Positions 1 through 7,460 of a stretch of DNA of 42,414 nt are shown piece by piece. The notes beneath the pieces are model-generated. The model saw nothing but the letters and a program-made list of their open reading frames with translations, did no database searches and was not told where the DNA came from. The stretch is from a virus. The stretch is taken from IMG/VR virus record IMGVR_UViG_3300044613_002069, positions 1 through 42,414 of that record; one strand, given 5' to 3'. Position numbers and translations under genes: made by a program. Within the stretch, counting starts at the first letter, position 1. Each line of letters opens with the position of its first letter.

Positions 1-521
1 GTGTATCGGGTGAGGTCGATGCCGAGGTCCGGGTATGGTTTGCGAACCAGGAACCCTTTGGTCGTTGCGACCTCTGCGGACTTCGAGCAGACCCATCCGT
101 CGGAATCGTAGCCTCGCCACGCCCACAGGCTCTCCGGCGCGACGACACCTTGCTCGACGCCTTCGCGAGGCAACTCTGGGGCACCTTCGACCTGGCCCGT
201 GACCTCGTCGGGCTTGCCGTCGTTGATCTCGACGGCGATCGTCGTGAGCAGGCAGCTCGCCGTTGCGCGCGCAACACAGTCACCTGTCAGTTGCGTCGGG
301 CCTGGGAACGAGCCGGGGAAGATTTTGTCGACCACTGGAAACAGCATCGTGAGCTTGCCGCGGCCGGCGTCTGCGAACTCCCACTCGTGGGCCACGGCGG
401 ACCCGTCTGGGTTGCCGCCGCGACGAAGCACCGAATCGGCGAACTCCTCGTCGGCACGCAGGTCTTGCCGGCAGCCGAGGAGGCCGTTCGTATAGGCGTC
501 GAGCGGATTGAAATCACTCAT
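1..521 (-). CDS. Partial protein with cysteine-peptidase-like GDC motif (3' end beyond window)
   Basis: An open frame runs from ATG at 521 to the left edge (173 codons, no stop), so the C-terminus is missing. The start ATG overlaps the stop of the gene before it by 8 bases (ATGAGTGA). The N-terminal part begins MSDFNPLDAYTNGL. Near residue 78 there is PTQLTGDCVARAT, where Q precedes C in a way that recalls the active-site helix of papain-fold (C1-like) peptidases. A matching His would lie beyond the edge or is absent, so activity cannot be judged. From memory, proteins of this build occur in other environmental phages without a proven role. It could be a virion-associated or internal peptidase. 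The coding frame is well supported by overlap and codon use; the function is a guess. Confidence 0.75.
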   Translation of the reverse strand, partial: MSDFNPLDAYTNGLLGCRQDLRADEEFADSVLRRGGNPDGSAVAHEWEFADAGRGKLTMLFPVVDKIFPGSFPGPTQLTGDCVARATASCLLTTIAVEINDGKPDEVTGQVEGAPELPREGVEQGVVAPESLWAWRGYDSDGWVCSKSAEVATTKGFLVRKPYPDLGIDLTRY

Positions 522-999
522 CTCTGCCGATCCCGAATGACCACGAGAGGACGCCGCAGGCGGCGATCAAGCGGCGGCGGGCGTCGGCATCCAGCTCGCG
601 AACGTCGGCCCCGAGGGCATTGACGTACACCTCGTCGATCGCCTCGGCGAGGCCGGGATACTTGCCCACGCTGGCCTTGTCGATGGCAAGGTTCAGCGTC
701 CCGGCATGGAACGCGGCAAACTGGTCATTTGAGGAGATGATCGGCTTCTCGCGGTCGCCGTCCCGCATCAATACATACGCCATCGCGTCGTAGAGCGTGG
801 CGAGGTAGATGCGATCCTTCGGCAGCATCCGCGGCAGGATCGGCTTCAGCGGCGCGGCGAGTTTCAATAGTTCTGGCGAAGGCTTCGGCGTGTCGACGTT
901 TGTCAGCGGTGCAGGGGGCCAGAGCGCGGTCAACTCGGAACCCTTCCACGCGAACACGAGCAGCACCGCAGCCACGATATACCTCACTGGAAAATTCAC
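514..999 (-). CDS. Single-pass membrane protein, unknown function
   Basis: 161 residues from a GTG start at 999, chosen because it overlaps the TGA of the upstream gene as GTGA and places a hydrophobic stretch (YIVAAVLLVFAW) right at the N-terminus. The rest is soluble, with a Pro-rich linker (PPAPLTNVDTPKPSPEL) followed by a helical domain of about 110 residues. This looks like a membrane-anchored protein with its bulk either in the cytoplasm or the periplasm. It belongs to a string of three tightly coupled genes (1250 to 1) with another membrane-segment protein directly upstream. I do not recognise the family. Membrane pairs at the end of a late operon can be lysis proteins, but nothing here proves that. 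Confidence 0.75.
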   Translation of the reverse strand: MNFPVRYIVAAVLLVFAWKGSELTALWPPAPLTNVDTPKPSPELLKLAAPLKPILPRMLPKDRIYLATLYDAMAYVLMRDGDREKPIISSNDQFAAFHAGTLNLAIDKASVGKYPGLAEAIDEVYVNALGADVRELDADARRRLIAACGVLSWSFGIGRDE

Positions 1000-1250
1000 T
1001 TGTCGCTCCCGTCGACGAGGGCGAGCGTCAGGACGTCGATCGCGTTTCTCTGATCCTGCTCCAGGCAGCCAGTGCGAAGAAGCCGCAGGCGAACGCTCTG
1101 GAGGTCGTCCATGACCTCGCTGTAGGGGGGCTTCACGGCGGCCGGCCCGACAGGCTTTCGGGTCGCCAGCCACGCCGCAGCGGCCTTCAGCGTCGGCCAC
1201 GCCGCCACCCCGACCGCGGCGACCGCCGCCAGCGTCTGCTCGATGGTCAT
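996..1250 (-). CDS. Small protein with N-terminal hydrophobic segment
   Basis: 84 residues. The first 30 are Ala- and Val-rich (TLAAVAAVGVAAWPTLKAAAAWL) and could be a membrane helix or signal anchor. The rest is charged (DDLQSVRLRLLRTGCLEQDQRNAIDVLTLALVDGSDK). It overlaps the next gene by 4 bases (GTGA), and its own start at 1250 overlaps the TGA of the gene before it. A small membrane protein next to a second membrane protein is a holin- or spanin-like layout, but there is no family motif to support a lysis role. Confidence 0.7.
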   Translation of the reverse strand: MTIEQTLAAVAAVGVAAWPTLKAAAAWLATRKPVGPAAVKPPYSEVMDDLQSVRLRLLRTGCLEQDQRNAIDVLTLALVDGSDK

Positions 1251-1528
1251 GCCTGCACCTTACTGACGATCCACTGGAAGAATGCCTGGCCTTCTGGAGC
1301 CTTGAGAAGCGCCTCCAGGTGGAACAGAGCCTCGTCGTCGACCTCGACGTCGCTCTTCCCCGCGGCCCACTGGAGAGCCTTCACGACGGCCAGAGCCTGG
1401 TCGTAGGGGTTCTTCGCGTCCATGATGACCTGGACGCGGCCCAGAAGCGGTGCCCACTCGGCCAAGAGCTTCAGTTTGTCGAGGATGGGCAGATTCGCCC
1501 CGTACAGGTCTTCAGGTCGCTCTTCCAT
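1247..1528 (-). CDS. Small acidic helical protein, unknown
   Basis: 93 residues from ATG at 1528, chosen over an earlier in-frame start because AAGGAGG lies 7 bases upstream. The protein is mostly helical (PILDKLKLLAEWAPLLGR, LALAVVKALQWA-type stretches) and acidic, with no cysteines, signal or membrane segment. It overlaps the following gene by 4 bases. I do not recognise it. Its position before two membrane proteins suggests co-translation with them, not a function. Confidence 0.7.
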   Translation of the reverse strand: MEERPEDLYGANLPILDKLKLLAEWAPLLGRVQVIMDAKNPYDQALAVVKALQWAAGKSDVEVDDEALFHLEALLKAPEGQAFFQWIVSKVQA

Positions 1529-1718
1529 CTCGAACCTCCTTGTTTTTGGCGTCAAACAGAAACCGCAGATAAGCCTGTGAATTCGTCCTGCCGCGGCTGG
1601 TCAACTTGCCCCAATGACTCGGCGGGGGCTCCTGCACCTTGTTCATCAGTGGCGGCGTGTCGTCGCCCGTGCGTCGCTCGAAATCTCTCCTGTCGATGGG
1701 CGTGCGGTCGTCAATCAT
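1512..1718 (-). CDS. Small basic protein, unknown
   Basis: 68 residues, Arg/Asp-rich at the N-terminus (MIDDRTPIDRRDFERRTGDD). It has no recognisable domain. The start overlaps the 3' end of the upstream 64-residue gene by 8 bases and its own end overlaps the next gene, as usual here. Coding is inferred from operon fit only, so it is less certain than its neighbours. Confidence 0.5.
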   Translation of the reverse strand: MIDDRTPIDRRDFERRTGDDTPPLMNKVQEPPPSHWGKLTSRGRTNSQAYLRFLFDAKNKEVRDGRAT

Positions 1719-1905
1719 CGCCGTGGGCAGTCCACTGAATCAGGTCGTAGGCGTCATCAAAACACACCCGGGCGATCTCCATAGCCTCGCTGCGGCCCAA
1801 CTGCCGGTCGAACTTCCACACCTCGTCCTCGACGATGTCGTCGCCACGCCGGAGCGTGAGACGAGCCTCCTTCGGGGCGATGACCAGACGCAGTTCCGCA
1901 CTCAT
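1711..1905 (-). CDS. Small protein, unknown
   Basis: 64 residues, starting MSAELRLVIAPKEARLTL. The alternation of hydrophobic and charged residues suggests a few beta strands followed by a helix (SEAMEIARVCFDDAYDLIQW). The ATG overlaps the TGA of the HTH gene upstream (ATGA). No family recognised. Confidence 0.6.
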   Translation of the reverse strand: MSAELRLVIAPKEARLTLRRGDDIVEDEVWKFDRQLGRSEAMEIARVCFDDAYDLIQWTAHGDD

Positions 1906-2234
1906 CCATTGTCTTGTCCTGTCGGCTCATTCATTCTAACAGTCCTAGCGGCCTCAAGGCGGGCTTCCCGCTCCGTCTGCGACCACCCGGCGCGGATGCG
2001 TGCCGTCTCGAGTCTGATCTCGGCGGGGGTCGGCAGATAGAACTCAGGCTCCGCTCGCTCGCCCAATCCGAGCGATGCCGCGAACTCGCGGACGCCGTCG
2101 GCAGTCATCCCCATCTCTTCGCAGATTTCTGCGAACGTCGAGTCGCCGGCCCACAGCCGGTGCAGCTTCCGCTTCTCGTTGGCTCGCTGTTTATTCCTTG
2201 CGATCTCTTCCGTCGTGAGTCGCCTGCGGTTCAT
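1902..2234 (-). CDS. HTH-type small protein with WSxxER motif
   Basis: 110 residues from ATG at 2234, which overlaps the stop of the glycosyltransferase upstream (ATGA). The middle reads as a helix-turn-helix (STFAEICEEMGMTADGVREFAASLGL), preceded by a very basic N-terminus (MNRRRLTTEEIARNKQRANEKRK). The C-terminal part contains EIRLETARIRAGWSQTEREAR. A WSxxER core recurs in two other small proteins of this window, at 5459-5815 and 8454-8615. A DNA-binding regulator is likely; the target is unknown. Confidence 0.7.
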   Translation of the reverse strand: MNRRRLTTEEIARNKQRANEKRKLHRLWAGDSTFAEICEEMGMTADGVREFAASLGLGERAEPEFYLPTPAEIRLETARIRAGWSQTEREARLEAARTVRMNEPTGQDNG

Positions 2235-3094
2235 TGCCAGTGCGCGATATACCTGGAGCCTGGGTTTAGATAAAGCTGGTAGCCGGCACGCTGCATGTGC
2301 CGGTGAAGGGCGACGTGCTCGCAGTCCCCGCCCTCGTAGCGGACGCCTGGGGCGAGGATCGCGTCGGCCGTGTAGACGCAGAGGCCGCCGAAGGCCGAAT
2401 TCATCGGCACCGGCGGGGCGCCGACAGGGAAGATGAGCATGGAAAACCAATTAAAGCCAATCTCATCGCGTCGATCGCGCCACCAGTTCGGCCGTGCCGC
2501 CCATGAGTCGTACTGCGCGATGTGCGGCGGTTCGCCCTCTTCGCGGTGCTCTGCCCACAAACTAAAACTCGCCATGCCGCCGGGGCCAAGCGTCGACTGT
2601 TGTGTCTGCTTGTAGGCCAACCACCCGATCGAGTTGAAGATGCCGTCGACGCTGAAGCCGCCGTGTGGGTCGAGGTCAAGGACGATCACCCACGTCGCGT
2701 GCCGCCCCCGGCCGCGAATCCAGTCGAGGCACTTGTTCCGACAGTGGGCCAGCCGCACCGTCCGCTCCGGCTCAAAACCCCGAGAGTCGATGCCGCCGAG
2801 GGTGTCATGCTCCACGGTGAACCACGGTTTGCCAGCCTCAAACTCGTCAAGGCACTCGGCCGTCCCGTCGGTAGAGTCGTTTTCGTAGACGTACATCTCG
2901 CACGACAAAAACGCCGGCACGGCCTCGGCCACGAGAGCCAGCGTGTTCGCCAAGTGCGGCATGGCGTTTCTGGCAATGCCGACGATCACGGCGTCTCCAT
3001 GCTTCGCCGCATCGCGGCCAAGCGCGACCATCTTCGTGTAGGAGTCCTGGAACTCCTTGTCGACAGGCCACTTGTCTTCAGGTCGCGTTGGCAC
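2231..3094 (-). CDS. Glycosyltransferase, CAP59/mannosyltransferase-like
   Basis: 287 residues, GTG start at 3094 with GGAG five bases upstream. Visible features are the nucleotide-sugar fold pattern VIVGIARNA near residue 37, VYENDSTDGTAECLDEF near residue 69 (typical of GT-A enzymes that start with 'N.S.D.T') and VIVLDLDPHGGF near residue 137, a DxD-type metal site. Overall it resembles the family of the cryptococcal capsule enzyme CAP59 and its bacterial and viral relatives. It is the last of a four-gene set (methyltransferase, GT2, GT34-like, this one). The acceptor could be phage DNA, a virion protein or host surface glycan; the sequence does not decide. There is no signal peptide, so it acts in the cytoplasm. 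Confidence 0.8.
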   Translation of the reverse strand: MPTRPEDKWPVDKEFQDSYTKMVALGRDAAKHGDAVIVGIARNAMPHLANTLALVAEAVPAFLSCEMYVYENDSTDGTAECLDEFEAGKPWFTVEHDTLGGIDSRGFEPERTVRLAHCRNKCLDWIRGRGRHATWVIVLDLDPHGGFSVDGIFNSIGWLAYKQTQQSTLGPGGMASFSLWAEHREEGEPPHIAQYDSWAARPNWWRDRRDEIGFNWFSMLIFPVGAPPVPMNSAFGGLCVYTADAILAPGVRYEGGDCEHVALHRHMQRAGYQLYLNPGSRYIAHWQ

Positions 3095-3722
3095 AAAGAC
3101 TCCTGATCTCGCCGAGGCGGTCGGGGTACTGCGTCACATGGACGAAGGCTGGGTCGGCGACGGCTCGCCTGTCGGCCGGGTGGTGGTTCCACTTCTGCGA
3201 CAAGAAATGCGTTCTGTCATGCAACTCCGTCGGTTTGGCGAGCACGGAGTTCGGCCGCCCGTCAACGGGCGAGACGTCGTATCCCATGACGGTCAGCATC
3301 GCCGCCTGCTCCCACCACGGGTGATGAAGGAACTCCGGCCGCATCGTGTCCCAGACGAGCTGGAGCGTCGGAATCATCTCCCTGGTCACAAGCCAGATGC
3401 CGCAGTTCGGAACCGTTCCGCACTCCGTCTCGTGCTCGACGACGGCCTGCCAAGCATCATCTGGCACCTCATCAAGAATGTTTTCCTGCGACCGAAAGAC
3501 CACGACGTCGGCGTCGACCCAGATGACGCGGGCGTAGTCGCGAAGAGCCGCGCCGATGTTGGGCACCTTGACCCACGACGGCGGCGTGGCCCCGTTCGAC
3601 AAGTTGACGCAGCAAAAGTCCATCCCGTGCTTGAGCGCGTAGTCCTCGAGGAGCGGCAGAGTATGCGCCGCGATCCTGGCGAACGAAGTGCCGCACCAGC
3701 CTGTCATCAAAAGGTCGCTCAT
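3078..3722 (-). CDS. Glycosyltransferase, GT-A fold (galactosyl/mannosyltransferase-like)
   Basis: 214 residues from ATG at 3722, overlapping the GT2 gene stop as ATGA. The key motif is VIWVDADVVVF (DxD) near residue 69, preceded by DYALKHGMDFCCVN and followed by CGIWLVTREM and PWWEQAAMLTVM, the order seen in GT34-type alpha-galactosyl/mannosyltransferases (GMA12/MNN10) and related nucleotide-diphospho-sugar transferases. It has no membrane segment. The stop lies inside the next gene (overlap of 17 bases). It probably adds a hexose to an acceptor made or bound by its neighbours. Substrate and acceptor are unknown. Confidence 0.8.
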   Translation of the reverse strand: MSDLLMTGWCGTSFARIAAHTLPLLEDYALKHGMDFCCVNLSNGATPPSWVKVPNIGAALRDYARVIWVDADVVVFRSQENILDEVPDDAWQAVVEHETECGTVPNCGIWLVTREMIPTLQLVWDTMRPEFLHHPWWEQAAMLTVMGYDVSPVDGRPNSVLAKPTELHDRTHFLSQKWNHHPADRRAVADPAFVHVTQYPDRLGEIRSLCANAT

Positions 3723-4480
3723 GGCGAGAATGTCACTCCCCTGATGTGATCGATGATGCCCGGCCTCCGAAGCCAAGCATTTGTGGCGTCGGATAGCGCC
3801 GCCTTTGCGTCGGTGCTGAAGAGTATCTCCTGGTGGTAACTCGGCTTCTCCTGCGCGACCACGAAGCCGCCGTGAACTTCTGGGACATAGACGCACCCTT
3901 CACGCAGCGCCGCAACGGTGTACCCGATCGAGTCAGACCACGGGCCGAGCCGCCAGTAATCCTCGCTGTGAAGCCAGAGCAGGAGATCGCGCCTGATCGC
4001 AGCGCCCACGCCGCATTCATTTCTGAATCCGGGGTTCGCCAGCACGCGACTGCGAAACTGCTCGCCCGAAAGCCTCGTCGTCTCGGCGTACCCGTACCTG
4101 CGAACGTCAATCTGCCGCGGCGGGTCGCCCTCCTGTAGAAGGGCGTAGTCGCTCCACGCCACCCCCGGCAGGTCGCCTGGAGCTGATTTCACTGCGGCGG
4201 CAAAGTCGCCGTACAGCACGTCGTCCGCGCCCATGCACACGACGTAGTCCGACGAGAGCGACTCAAACACCGGCCCCATCGCCTGAACCCAGTTATCCGA
4301 CTTCTCTGCGTGCGACACGGTTCTGACGGGGTACGATTCGGCCACCGCGAGGCTATTGTCGGTGCTTGCGTCGTTGATCACGACGACCTCGTCGGCACTT
4401 TGGTTCAACGCGGCTTCGATGGCTCGGCCAAGCGTCTTGGCGCGGTTCCAAACCGGGATGACGACGGCGACGGTGCTCAT
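3719..4480 (-). CDS. Glycosyltransferase family 2
   Basis: 253 residues from ATG at 4480, overlapping the methyltransferase stop as ATGA. The N-terminus is classical GT2: VAVVIPVWNRAKTLGRAIEAAL (residues about 4-25), VVVINDASTDNS near residue 37 and VVCMGADDVLYGDF near residue 79 (the DxD equivalent). The C-terminal half (ECGVGAAIRRDLLLWL, LGPWSDSIGYTVAALREGCVYVPEV) fits the acceptor-site region. It has no transmembrane helices, so it is a soluble enzyme using a nucleotide sugar. The cluster context points to a glycan built on one acceptor by successive enzymes. Confidence 0.88.
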   Translation of the reverse strand: MSTVAVVIPVWNRAKTLGRAIEAALNQSADEVVVINDASTDNSLAVAESYPVRTVSHAEKSDNWVQAMGPVFESLSSDYVVCMGADDVLYGDFAAAVKSAPGDLPGVAWSDYALLQEGDPPRQIDVRRYGYAETTRLSGEQFRSRVLANPGFRNECGVGAAIRRDLLLWLHSEDYWRLGPWSDSIGYTVAALREGCVYVPEVHGGFVVAQEKPSYHQEILFSTDAKAALSDATNAWLRRPGIIDHIRGVTFSP

Positions 4481-5145
4481 GTGTTCGCCCCCGCGCACAC
4501 GGCCAGGCGATAGTGGCACATTGGCCCGAAGCCCGTGTGCAATGTCTCGTCGTTCATGCCAAATACAAAGACGTTGGTAAAGAACCTCTTGAGCGTCGAG
4601 CGGAGTTGGTCTTCGGTCTTGCAGTTGACGTGACCCGCCTTGCTCAGTTCCGAGGCGTGCGACTGCGACTCAAGGGACGGCATCCCGCAGACGAACGACC
4701 CCCGCGGCCCCACGCTCGCGGCGATGTTGCCGAGAAACGGCCCCTCCCTGTTGGGTGGGATGTGCTCCAGAACATCCAGGGCGAACGCGGCGTCGAAGTG
4801 CTTCGGCAGCCTATCGGGCGGATACTGCGGGCCGGTGCGCATGTCGTGCTGACGCAGGAGTATGTTTGCCGGCGGTTTCATCGACCTAGCCTCGTCGATG
4901 AACGCGGCGTCGAAGTCCGTCGCGACGACGTGCCCGACGGCCTGCGCCACCACCCGCGTGGCCCAGGCATCGCCGCAGCCAACCTCCAGAACCCAGTCGC
5001 ATCCCGCCAGCACCCTCGCGACGAACTTGTACCTCGCCAAGGTGAAGCCAAGCCGCTTCGCGTCGGTCGCGTAGGTGTGTGAACTCATGCGGCCTAATTC
5101 CAGGCGGTCGTGACCCCACAGCTCGGCGTACTGCGGCTCGCTCAC
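4477..5145 (-). CDS. Class I SAM-dependent methyltransferase
   Basis: 222 residues from a GTG at 5145 that overlaps the VRR-NUC stop (GTGA) and has GGAGAG upstream. The SAM-binding motif I is WVLEVGCGDAWATRVVA near residue 51, followed by VVATDFDAAFIDEA (motif II acidic residue), and a motif IV-like region FDAAFALDVLEHIPP. It is of the Methyltransf_11/23 type, as found in sugar- and small-molecule-modifying enzymes. Lying first in a set with three glycosyltransferases, it could cap or modify a glycan, but phage enzymes of this type vary widely in substrate. Confidence 0.85.
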   Translation of the reverse strand: MSEPQYAELWGHDRLELGRMSSHTYATDAKRLGFTLARYKFVARVLAGCDWVLEVGCGDAWATRVVAQAVGHVVATDFDAAFIDEARSMKPPANILLRQHDMRTGPQYPPDRLPKHFDAAFALDVLEHIPPNREGPFLGNIAASVGPRGSFVCGMPSLESQSHASELSKAGHVNCKTEDQLRSTLKRFFTNVFVFGMNDETLHTGFGPMCHYRLAVCAGANT

Positions 5146-5432
5146 CCGAGGCTCTCCAAAAATGCTTTGGCGTCGCCGGCCGACCGCACGACGGCCACCG
5201 GGCATCCGACCCCAATCAACTCACGCATCCGATGCTCCTGAATCCGCGTCGGCTCCTCGCCCGGCCGCTTCGCCTCGAGCCAGACCGCACGGCCCTCCTT
5301 GATGAGCAAAACATCGGGGAGGCCGGCAACGGAAAACTGGCTGCCGTGATTCTTCATGGCCCAGTAGCCCATCGACCGAGCCACGGCCATGACGTTCGCG
5401 ACGATCGTCTTCTCGAGCGGTGGTTTCTTCAC
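5142..5432 (-). CDS. VRR-NUC domain nuclease
   Basis: 96 residues, GTG start at 5432. An ATG at 5436 is in another frame. The fold signature is clear: NHGSQFSVAGLPDVLLIKEGRAVWLEAKRPG, with the catalytic D and ExK of the PD-(D/E)xK VRR-NUC family, followed by Q and the C-terminal VGCPVAVVRSAGDAKAFL strand-helix. Single-domain phage members are thought to act as Holliday-junction or structure-specific endonucleases. The start is only a few bases after a promoter-like GACAAT at 5439-5444, so the message may be nearly leaderless. It is the first gene of the methyltransferase-glycosyltransferase group. Confidence 0.88.
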   Translation of the reverse strand: MKKPPLEKTIVANVMAVARSMGYWAMKNHGSQFSVAGLPDVLLIKEGRAVWLEAKRPGEEPTRIQEHRMRELIGVGCPVAVVRSAGDAKAFLESLG

Positions 5433-5438
5433 CCATGA

Positions 5439-5466
5439 ATTGTCGGGCTATGTAGGAATTAGTCTA
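5439..5466 (-). promoter_or_regulatory. Candidate promoter before the VRR-NUC gene
   Basis: On the minus strand, TAGACT, 16 bases, then GACAAT, with CCTACA in the spacer. The GTG start lies 7 bases past the -10. The same CTACA...GACAAT pattern is seen before other genes. Inferred from pattern only. Confidence 0.4.
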
Positions 5467-5815
5467 TAGCGTTCTGGACGAAGGCGCAGACGCGGCCGTC
5501 GTAGGCGTAGGAAGGCAGCCGCCACGGGCGGGCCGTCGGGCCGACGCGGCGCTTCTCCCGCTCCTCGTCGCTCCAGCGGGCGCGGATCGCGGCCTTGCGC
5601 CGCTCGTATTCCTCGCCGACGATCACCTCTTCCTTGGCCTTCCGCCGATTGAACTCTCCGTGCATGTGAACGCGAGGGGGGAGTTTGTACCGCTGGCCGA
5701 GCCGGTAGAGTTGGTAAACGCTGATGCCTAGTTCCCTCGCCACCTCCAGATTCGGCGTCTTGCCGTGCCAGAGCGAGAAGAGTTTGACGGCGTCGACTTT
5801 TGGGTTGTGGCTCAT
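5459..5815 (-). CDS. HTH DNA-binding protein with WSxxER motif
   Basis: 118 residues from ATG at 5815 (ATGA overlap with the coiled-coil gene). Residues about 8-45 form a helix-turn-helix: VKLFSLWHGKTPNLEVARELG followed by ISVYQLYRLGQRYKLPPR. After it come a basic helix (EFNRRKAKEEVIV) and IRARWSDEEREKRRVG, whose WSxxER core recurs in two other small proteins of this phage. It ends just upstream of a candidate promoter. Most likely a transcription regulator or other sequence-specific DNA-binding protein. Confidence 0.75.
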   Translation of the reverse strand: MSHNPKVDAVKLFSLWHGKTPNLEVARELGISVYQLYRLGQRYKLPPRVHMHGEFNRRKAKEEVIVGEEYERRKAAIRARWSDEEREKRRVGPTARPWRLPSYAYDGRVCAFVQNAID

Positions 5816-6099
5816 GGTTGCTTTGCTCCGTTCCATCCGGCGATCAGTCGGAGCGACAGCCGCTCGACCTTGTTTTTGAGGCTGGCGTTCTCGGCCCACA
5901 GCCGGCCCAGTTGCGCGTTCTTCGACGCCCGCTCAAGACTCAGTTCCGACTCCAGGCGGGCCTCGCGACGCAGTGCCCGCTCCAGCCCTCGCTGGTGCCC
6001 GCGGCAGGCTTCCTGGGAGCGACGGTAGAGCAACTCGTACCGGCCGACGACGGCCAGGAGACGCTGAACCTCGGCCTGGAGGAATTCGACGTCAGTCAT
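5812..6099 (-). CDS. Coiled-coil small protein
   Basis: 95 residues, nearly all helix with heptad-like spacing (VEFLQAEVQRLLAVV, RREARLESELSLERA, LWAENASLKNKVERLSLRL). It has no cysteine pairs or membrane segment. It is translationally coupled to the HTH gene that follows (ATGA), so it may form a complex with it. Family not recognised. Confidence 0.7.
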   Translation of the reverse strand: MTDVEFLQAEVQRLLAVVGRYELLYRRSQEACRGHQRGLERALRREARLESELSLERASKNAQLGRLWAENASLKNKVERLSLRLIAGWNGAKQP

Positions 6100-6322
6100 C
6101 GTCGATCTCTCCCAAGACGAAGCGGTTCAACGCCCTTCCGTACTCCTCAATGCTCTCTTTCATAAGGAGCGTCGCCACGGCGAGGCCGCTGGCACCTGCC
6201 TCTTTCGCCAGGATCGCGGCAGCCTCAGCGCCGTCGCACACCGTCCGCAACGCCTGCTGCATCGCAACCAGTCGCACGGCGAGGTCGACGCGTTCTTCGT
6301 GTGTCACTGCACGCGGAGCCAC
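6092..6322 (-). CDS. Small helical protein, unknown
   Basis: 76 residues from GTG at 6322, chosen because AAGGAGG lies 7 bases before it; an alternative GTG at 6307 overlaps the upstream stop. The product is mostly helix (EERVDLAVRLVAMQQALRTV, AAAILAKEAGASGLAVATLL) with an acidic tail (GEIDDD). No family recognised. Confidence 0.65.
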   Translation of the reverse strand: MAPRAVTHEERVDLAVRLVAMQQALRTVCDGAEAAAILAKEAGASGLAVATLLMKESIEEYGRALNRFVLGEIDDD

Positions 6323-6789
6323 TGCCCGCCCTCCTTCTCAAAGAGAGTCGGCCAGAACCCGGCCCGGCGGGCCACGAGCAGCATGTGCGGGTGGAAGACG
6401 GCGACCGTGCCGCCGTTTTCGTGGAGCACGGCCGAGAAGATGCCGGAGGCCGCGAAGGCGGCGATGCCTCGGAGGCGGTACGGCGGCGCGACGAAGGCTT
6501 CGAGGGTGTCGTATACCGCGTTGTCGCCTTCGTAAAACGGGTTTGAATCCATTTCATCGTCGGTGGCTGCGTCGAACGTCTCCCATACCTCCGTTCTCGC
6601 CCACCCGATGATCTCGCCGTGATCTAAGACCAGGGCGATGTGGCCGTCGGCGGCCGTTGGTTTCGACGAGCCGTCGATCCAGGAGGTCAACTTCCGCTGG
6701 AAGTCGCTGCCGGGCCGGGTCAGGTGGTCGCGGACATAAGGAGCCGACGAGGCGACGAAATCGGCGATGGCGAGGGTGGTGCAGATCAT
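6304..6789 (-). CDS. Possible GNAT-fold acetyltransferase
   Basis: 161 residues. The order fits the N-acetyltransferase fold: strand IALVLDHGEIIGWARTEVW (residues about 51-69), then LEAFVAPPYRLRGIAAFAASGIFSAVL (about 96-122), which resembles the acetyl-CoA loop (V.P.yRgkGig..L), and a C-terminal part FWPTLFEKEGGQWLRV. The Q/R-x-x-G-x-G/A motif is degenerate (RLRGIA), so catalysis is uncertain. Such proteins are common as small accessory genes in phages, with unknown targets. Confidence 0.6.
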   Translation of the reverse strand: MICTTLAIADFVASSAPYVRDHLTRPGSDFQRKLTSWIDGSSKPTAADGHIALVLDHGEIIGWARTEVWETFDAATDDEMDSNPFYEGDNAVYDTLEAFVAPPYRLRGIAAFAASGIFSAVLHENGGTVAVFHPHMLLVARRAGFWPTLFEKEGGQWLRVQ

Positions 6790-6805
6790 GACGGTTGGGG
6801 TCCGG

Positions 6806-7165
6806 TTATCGACACATCTTGTCTGAAGCAGCAGAGACTTCGTCCGGGTATCCGCCTCCGTGATCGACGTACCCTATCGCAAGTAGTTCATCGACAATAT
6901 CGTTTCCGAGGTGCGATGGATCGTTGATTTCGCACACGATCGCATCGCCAATAAGACTCCACGACGAAATCCTCCCGCTCGTGATGCCAGAACACGGCCG
7001 CCAAGTTCGCGGAGTCGGAAGATCAATCCATGAGCCGACCGGAAGAATCGCTGGCATTGGCATCTTGATCCACAGCTCGCCCGCATAGTCATCGGCGAGT
7101 CGCTCGGCAGAGTGCGCCGCGAAGCGCACGCGGCACCACACTGGCAGTCGCGGATTTTCGCTCAT
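6806..7165 (-). CDS. Hypothetical protein
   Basis: 119 residues from ATG at 7165, one base after the stop of the upstream gene. The sequence is beta-rich with several Pro/Trp/Cys (LPVWCRVRFAAHSAERL, GSWIDLPTPRTWRPCSG, SWSLIGDAIVCEIND). No motif recognised. Its position in the csrA-protease operon may only reflect co-transcription. Confidence 0.65.
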   Translation of the reverse strand: MSENPRLPVWCRVRFAAHSAERLADDYAGELWIKMPMPAILPVGSWIDLPTPRTWRPCSGITSGRISSWSLIGDAIVCEINDPSHLGNDIVDELLAIGYVDHGGGYPDEVSAASDKMCR

Positions 7166-7166
7166 C

Positions 7167-7460
7167 TCACCACCCACCCTTCAACGGCTTCGTCCTAAAG
7201 AACCCGCGACACTCCGGGTGCTCGTCCATGAACAGCCGCGCGTAGTAAGCGATGAAGTTGTTGCTGATCTTGAAGTCACCGCCCAGCGTCTCGACCGTCG
7301 TCTCCCAGCGGATGCGGTTCACGATCAGCCAGGCGCTCAGTTTGCGGTGGCCGCGGTCGATCGCCTCGAACGTGAAGCGCTTGAATAGGTCGTAGACCTG
7401 CGGGTTGGCACTGTGCCAATCCAGCCACCGCTGACGTTCTGTGGAGATTTGGACGAGCAT
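7167..7460 (-). CDS. Conserved-looking phage protein, unknown function
   Basis: 97 residues. ATG at 7460 overlaps the TGA of the protease gene by one base. The pattern NPQVYDLFKRFTFEAIDRG, SAWLIVNRIRWET, GDFKISNNFIAYYARLF, HPECRGFFRTKPL matches, from memory, a widespread family of small phage proteins with no assigned function (V..lF..f..e...G....S...I..rlRw...v.......fkiNN....YyaRl......gfF..R). Not structural by position. Confidence 0.75.
   Translation of the reverse strand: MLVQISTERQRWLDWHSANPQVYDLFKRFTFEAIDRGHRKLSAWLIVNRIRWETTVETLGGDFKISNNFIAYYARLFMDEHPECRGFFRTKPLKGGW

Noticed and set aside
5221-5436. Alternative ATG frame at the VRR-NUC start
   Set aside because: The frame gives an Arg-rich product without the nuclease motifs; the GTG at 5432 gives a full VRR-NUC domain.
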